Of a DNA stretch of 59,181 bases, positions 55,895-59,181 are shown in pieces. The translations under genes were made by a program, and so were the position numbers. The notes beneath the pieces were generated by a model that was given only the letters and a program-made list of their open reading frames with translations, made no database searches and was not told the origin of the DNA. This DNA comes from WHSW01 sp963828755 (GTDB lineage Bacteria; Actinomycetota; Thermoleophilia; Solirubrobacterales; 70-9), in assembly GCA_963828755.1 (NCBI GenBank), contig CAWHFY010000004.1, positions 1 to 59,181 on the forward strand, written 5' to 3'. Every line of letters begins with the position of its first letter. The stretch's first letter is position 1.

Positions 55895-56875
55895 TTAGCC
55901 TGGGCTGCCCGACCGGCGGCGCTCGAAGCCGGTCTCGATCGGCATCGTCGCGCTCAGCAGCGGCGACGGCTGATCGTCGTCGTCCTGATCGCAGACGAAG
56001 ACGAAGTCGATCACCCGGGCGTCGATCGCGGCGTGCACGCCCTCGACCTTCCACTTGCGGTCGATCGTCCGCAGCCGCTCGACCTCGCCGTCGGGGTCGA
56101 TCGTGCCGACCACCGAGCCGCGGATCTCGCCGTCGTCGGCCTCGGCCGAGGCGGTGAAGACCACGAGGTCGTCGGAGAGCGGCGTGGCGTCGCTGAAGCA
56201 CAGCCGCGTGCCGTCGAGCTCGCCGAGGTCGTAGCCGCGCACGCGCTCGAGCTCGGCGACGTCGATCGCGCGGTCGCCGCTCAGCGACGTCATCACCTGC
56301 TCGAGATCGAGCTCGGCGATCGCGTTCTCGGAGGCGTCGGCGTTGCCGCGGTGAAAGACGAGGAAGCGGTCGCCGAGCACCGCGGCGCCCTCGACGTTGA
56401 GCTCGGGCAGGTCCTCGCGCAGCCGCGAGTACAGGGGCTCGAGCTCGATCACGGCCGGGTCGCCGTCGAGCGCCCCGTGGGCGTCGAGCTCCCAGTAGAA
56501 GCCGCGGTCGCGGCGCTCGTTGGACCCGGAGCCGAGCCCGAGCAGGCCGCCGTACGGCGAGCCCTCGAACGGCGGCAGGGCGGTCAGCGCCTCGAGGTCG
56601 GGCTTCGCCTTCGCGCGGCCCTCCGCGTCGTCGGGAAGCTCACCGGGCAGCGCGCGGCGCATCCGCCCCGGCTGTTGCGAGGAGAGCTCGAAGACGCCGA
56701 GGTCGAGCTCGTCGTCGCCGACCACGTACGTGTAGCCGGCGCGGCGCACGACCGCGGACGCCGAGCAGATGAACCCGGCGCGCTCGTCGCCGTCGTCGCG
56801 CTCCACGTCGAGGTCGCGGAGCTTGCGCAGCTCCAACGGCGGCAGTTGCTCGGGGCTGGCCGATTCGCGGTCCAC
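55895..56875 (-). CDS. hypothetical beta-propeller-like protein
   Basis: A 326-residue protein without signal peptide. Alternating strands and acidic turns (RAGYTYVVGDDELDLGVFEL; AAVLGDRFLVFHRGN; DDLVVFTASAEADDGEIRGS; HAAIDARVIDFVFVCDQDDD) suggest a beta propeller, resembling cytosolic DUF6929-like or phytase-like families; this is by pattern only. It lies 21 bases before pepF and 9 bases after the membrane-protein gene, in one operon. No catalytic motif is recognised. Confidence 0.65.
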   Translation of the reverse strand: MDRESASPEQLPPLELRKLRDLDVERDDGDERAGFICSASAVVRRAGYTYVVGDDELDLGVFELSSQQPGRMRRALPGELPDDAEGRAKAKPDLEALTALPPFEGSPYGGLLGLGSGSNERRDRGFYWELDAHGALDGDPAVIELEPLYSRLREDLPELNVEGAAVLGDRFLVFHRGNADASENAIAELDLEQVMTSLSGDRAIDVAELERVRGYDLGELDGTRLCFSDATPLSDDLVVFTASAEADDGEIRGSVVGTIDPDGEVERLRTIDRKWKVEGVHAAIDARVIDFVFVCDQDDDDQPSPLLSATMPIETGFERRRSGSPG

Positions 56876-56884
56876 GCGGGCTCT

Positions 56885-58277
56885 CTACCCGCGCGAGGCC
56901 TCGACGACGCCGCGGATCGCCGAACCCGCCCGTTCGCGGAAGCGGTCGGAGCCCTGCGCGGTGCGCAGCAGGTTGCCCTGCACGGGGCGCCAGACGATCA
57001 GGTCGCTGCCCGCGAGCGCGGCCCGGTATTCCTCGGGCAGCTTCGCCGCCTCGACCGCCGCGGCGCTCGGCGGCGGCTCGAGCGTCACCACGATCGCGTT
57101 CGCCGCCAGCGGCCGATCGGCCGTAAACGCCACCTCGGTGCCGAGCGAGCGCATCTCGGCCGCGTCGCCGAACAGCACGAACAGGCCGGGCAGCTCGAGC
57201 TCCGGGACCTCGCCGGCGAGCACGTGATCGGCGAACCCGGGCATCGCCAGGGCGCGGTGGTCGGAGTGAAAGCGCCAGCGATCGAGCAGCTCGAGCCGGC
57301 GCGAGCGCGCGTACTCGCGCACGAACGCCTCGAGCCCGACCCGGCTCACCGACGCGGTTCCCCACTGGTAGCGAGACGCAGCCATCGTCCGGGCGAGCGA
57401 GAACGTCGCGACCGCGCAGACGAGGCCGCCGGCGAGCCCGAGCAGCGGGAAGGCGACCAGGGCGAGGATCAGCGCGGCGATGCCGCCGACCAGCACCGCC
57501 CAGAACAGCGCCGAGACGATCACGCTCGGGGTCCGCGCCGCGACGGCCCGGTAGGCGTCGACGGCGGCGGCCACCGTCGGCGGCGGGCGCTCGAAGGTCA
57601 CCTTGCCGAGCGCCGCCTCGATCGCCGCCAGCTCGGCGGACTCGTCGAACAGGTCGGGGTCGTGCTCCTCCTCGGCCGCCTCCGCGCGCAGCCTGCCGGC
57701 GAGCTCGGCGGCCGTCGCGCACAGGCGCTGCGCCGCCTCGAGGTCGGCGAGCGGCCCGGGAACGACCACCGCGAGGTTGCCCTCGTTGAGCTCGAAGGAC
57801 AGGCCCGGCGGCGCCTCGTCCGCGAGCCAGGCGATCAGCCGCGGCGAGAACAGCTCGCGGATCCAGCCCGGCGTCCTGGCCGGCGAGCGCGAGCAGCACG
57901 TAGCGGCGGTCGAAGGCGGCGCTCTCGAGCTCGGTCTCGGCCCAGCGCTCGGCCGGCAGCTGCGCCGGGTTGCGATCGCCGAACGAGCCCCGGTCTCGAC
58001 ACACCAGGGCCGGCGCGTAGGCGGCGGTCTCAGGGACCTCGGTGAGGACGATCGCCGAGGCGCGCCTCGACCCGCCGGCCGCGAACCGGTGCTCGAACAG
58101 GCGCCCGTCGAGCCCCGGGGCGAGCTCGCCGGCGACCAGCGGCCCGACCGAGCCGCGCGGCCCGGTGATCAGCGCCGGGGTCAGCTCCCGGACCTCCGCG
58201 GTCGGCTCGAGCGCCAGCCCGCGAGCAGCGGCGAGCGCCTCCACCCCGGCCCCTGCCTGCGCGCTCTCAGCCTCCAT
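56885..58277 (-). CDS. hypothetical two-helix membrane protein (frameshifted)
   Basis: Protein of about 464 residues, family not recognised. The N-terminal part (LALEPTAEVRELTPALITGP; GGSRRASAIVLTEVPETAAY) and the C-terminal part (ALPGFADHVLAG-like; DLIVWRPVQGNLLRTAQGS) are soluble and flank two adjacent membrane helices (SALFWAVLVGGIAALILALV; LLGLAGGLVCAVATFSLA). The N- and C-terminal halves are each alpha/beta and repeat similar features, including PALVCRDRGSFGDRN. The frame changes near 57,875-57,885. It is first gene of the operon with the propeller protein and PepF. Confidence 0.6.
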
Positions 58278-58327
58278 GCGCCGCCCAGCCTACGCCGCCG
58301 CGTCGCGCTCCTAACCTTCGCCTCGCC

Positions 58328-58786
58328 GTGTCCCCGCCCCGCCGCCACCCGTCGTACTACCTCGTCGCCGGCATCGACCTGCGGCGCGAGCTGGAGCGGC
58401 TCCGGGGCCTGCCCGTGTTCGCCGCCGGCCCGCTCGCGCGCTCGGCCCCCGAGCTCAAGGTCCGCCGCGCGCGCCGGCGCCCGAACCGGCTCGGCTTCGC
58501 CGTCCCCGGCGAATGGCGGCTCTCGATCACCGACTATCCGGGCATCCGGCCCGCCGACGCCCTCGAGACCTTGCTGCACGAGCTCTGCCACCTGCACGTC
58601 GGCCGCGGGGCCGGTGCCCACGCCTGGCACGGGCGCGAGTTCAAGCTCACCCTGGCCGCGGCGATGACGGAGGCCTACGGGGTGCGAGTCGCGCTGCCGC
58701 GCAACTGCCTGCACGGGACCTACGCGGAGGCGATCGCCCGCGAGCTCGACCGGGGCGCTCAGTTGCAGTTCGCCCTCGTCGCCTGA
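58328..58786 (+). CDS. SprT-like zinc metalloprotease-fold protein
   Basis: A 152-residue protein. The zinc signature LLHELCHLHVG (H-E-x-x-H) near residue 88 is followed by HAWHGREFKLTLAAAM, which supplies a third His, as in SprT/SPRTN-like peptidases. The N-terminal region (LSITDYPGIRPADALETLLH) matches the strand-helix before the active site. The C-terminal zinc ribbon of full SprT is absent. The start at GTG 58328 fits the gap from the divergent membrane-protein gene. The role, possibly DNA-protein crosslink repair, is inference. Confidence 0.82.
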   Translation: MSPPRRHPSYYLVAGIDLRRELERLRGLPVFAAGPLARSAPELKVRRARRRPNRLGFAVPGEWRLSITDYPGIRPADALETLLHELCHLHVGRGAGAHAWHGREFKLTLAAAMTEAYGVRVALPRNCLHGTYAEAIARELDRGAQLQFALVA

Positions 58787-58863
58787 GTGCCGGTTAAGAG
58801 CTGCGCCGATCGGGAACTAAGAAACCCGAGGGGCCATACATAGGGGGGCAAACGGAGGCGGAC

Positions 58864-59163
58864 ATGCTCGCAATGACCAAAGAAGCGGTCGATGCGGTCG
58901 AGCAAATCGTCGCCCGGCCCGGCGTCCCGGACACCGCCGTGGTCAGGATCGCAACGGGTGAGAGTCACGGCAACGGTTCCGGACCGGCGCGCGAGGTCGA
59001 GATCGAGGTTCTGCCGCAACCACGATCTCAGGACCTGCTCGTTCAGGAGATGCGTCTGACGGTCGAGCCGAAATCGCTCGCCTTCCTCGACGACAAGGTC
59101 CTCGACGCCGAGCTCGCCGGCGACGAGATCGAGTTCCGGATCTACCCGCAGCCCGCCGGCTAA
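58864..59163 (+). CDS. HesB/IscA-like protein lacking cluster cysteines
   Basis: A 99-residue protein with an ATG at 58864 after a GGAGG site. MLAMTKEAVDAVEQIVARPG resembles the N-terminal helix of A-type iron-sulfur carriers. VVRIATGESHG corresponds to the first strand, VEPKSLAFLDDKVLDAELAG to the segment before the first conserved Cys. None of the three cluster-binding cysteines is present; the protein has no Cys at all. It is therefore probably not a cluster carrier. The stop at 59161-59163 lies near the window edge. Confidence 0.75.
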   Translation: MLAMTKEAVDAVEQIVARPGVPDTAVVRIATGESHGNGSGPAREVEIEVLPQPRSQDLLVQEMRLTVEPKSLAFLDDKVLDAELAGDEIEFRIYPQPAG

Positions 59164-59181
59164 CCGCTGGGCAGCGGCGCC

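Overview
This 59 kb window is very GC-rich chromosomal DNA, densely packed with genes on both strands. Gene content suggests a high-GC actinobacterium, most likely of the Thermoleophilia/Solirubrobacterales type; that placement is inference. No rRNA, tRNA, CRISPR array, insertion sequence, phage gene or origin is visible, and no stretch above about 300 bases lacks a gene. About twenty conserved genes are each broken by one or more 1-2 base frameshifts. They include glutamate synthase, oligoendopeptidase F, an MFS transporter and a molybdopterin oxidoreductase. The even spread and otherwise intact protein families point to uncorrected sequencing indels rather than gene decay, so broken genes are annotated as single loci.

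Layout. 0-12 kb: metabolic and hypothetical genes (YciI-like protein, GT1 glycosyltransferase, zinc-ribbon membrane protein, asparaginase, metallo-hydrolase/SDR pair, two methyltransferases, Ppx/GppA phosphatase, exported glycosidase-like protein, Fe-S molybdopterin oxidoreductase). 12-16 kb: a MarR regulator with PRC-barrel and GNAT genes, divergent from a three-gene ABC-2 exporter, with a palindromic operator between them. 16-22.4 kb: enoyl-CoA hydratase, Ser/Thr kinase with TPR tail, amidase, cupredoxin lipoprotein, ECF sigma/anti-sigma pair and a membrane-anchored coiled-coil protein. 22.5-34.2 kb: a nitrogen and gamma-glutamyl block: gltB-gltD, a DEAD-box helicase, a GCS2-family ligase, a PuuD-like hydrolase and type III glutamine synthetase. 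34-46 kb: exported alpha/beta hydrolase, zinc-ribbon regulator-like protein, ABC1 kinase, endonuclease-like protein, BipA, K+ channel, amidohydrolase/PatB pair, luciferase-like monooxygenase. 46-59 kb: MFS transporter with an appended C-terminal domain, ArsR-SRPBCC operon, CorA, metallo-hydrolase, exported M14 peptidase fusion, YWTD propeller protein, PepF operon, SprT-like and HesB-like proteins.

The most interesting signals are non-coding. (1) The DEAD-box helicase and an unlinked zinc-ribbon gene share a conserved 5' leader with a small hairpin; in the helicase copy the hairpin arm could instead pair with the Shine-Dalgarno region. (2) The leader of type III glutamine synthetase can fold into a closed multi-stem structure ending directly at the ribosome binding site. 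(3) A perfect 9-bp hairpin abuts the bipA start codon, which has no Shine-Dalgarno. (4) Two tandem ArsR operators overlap an apparently leaderless start. (5) A palindromic repeat occurs twice, 35 kb apart. None can be confirmed without comparative genomics.
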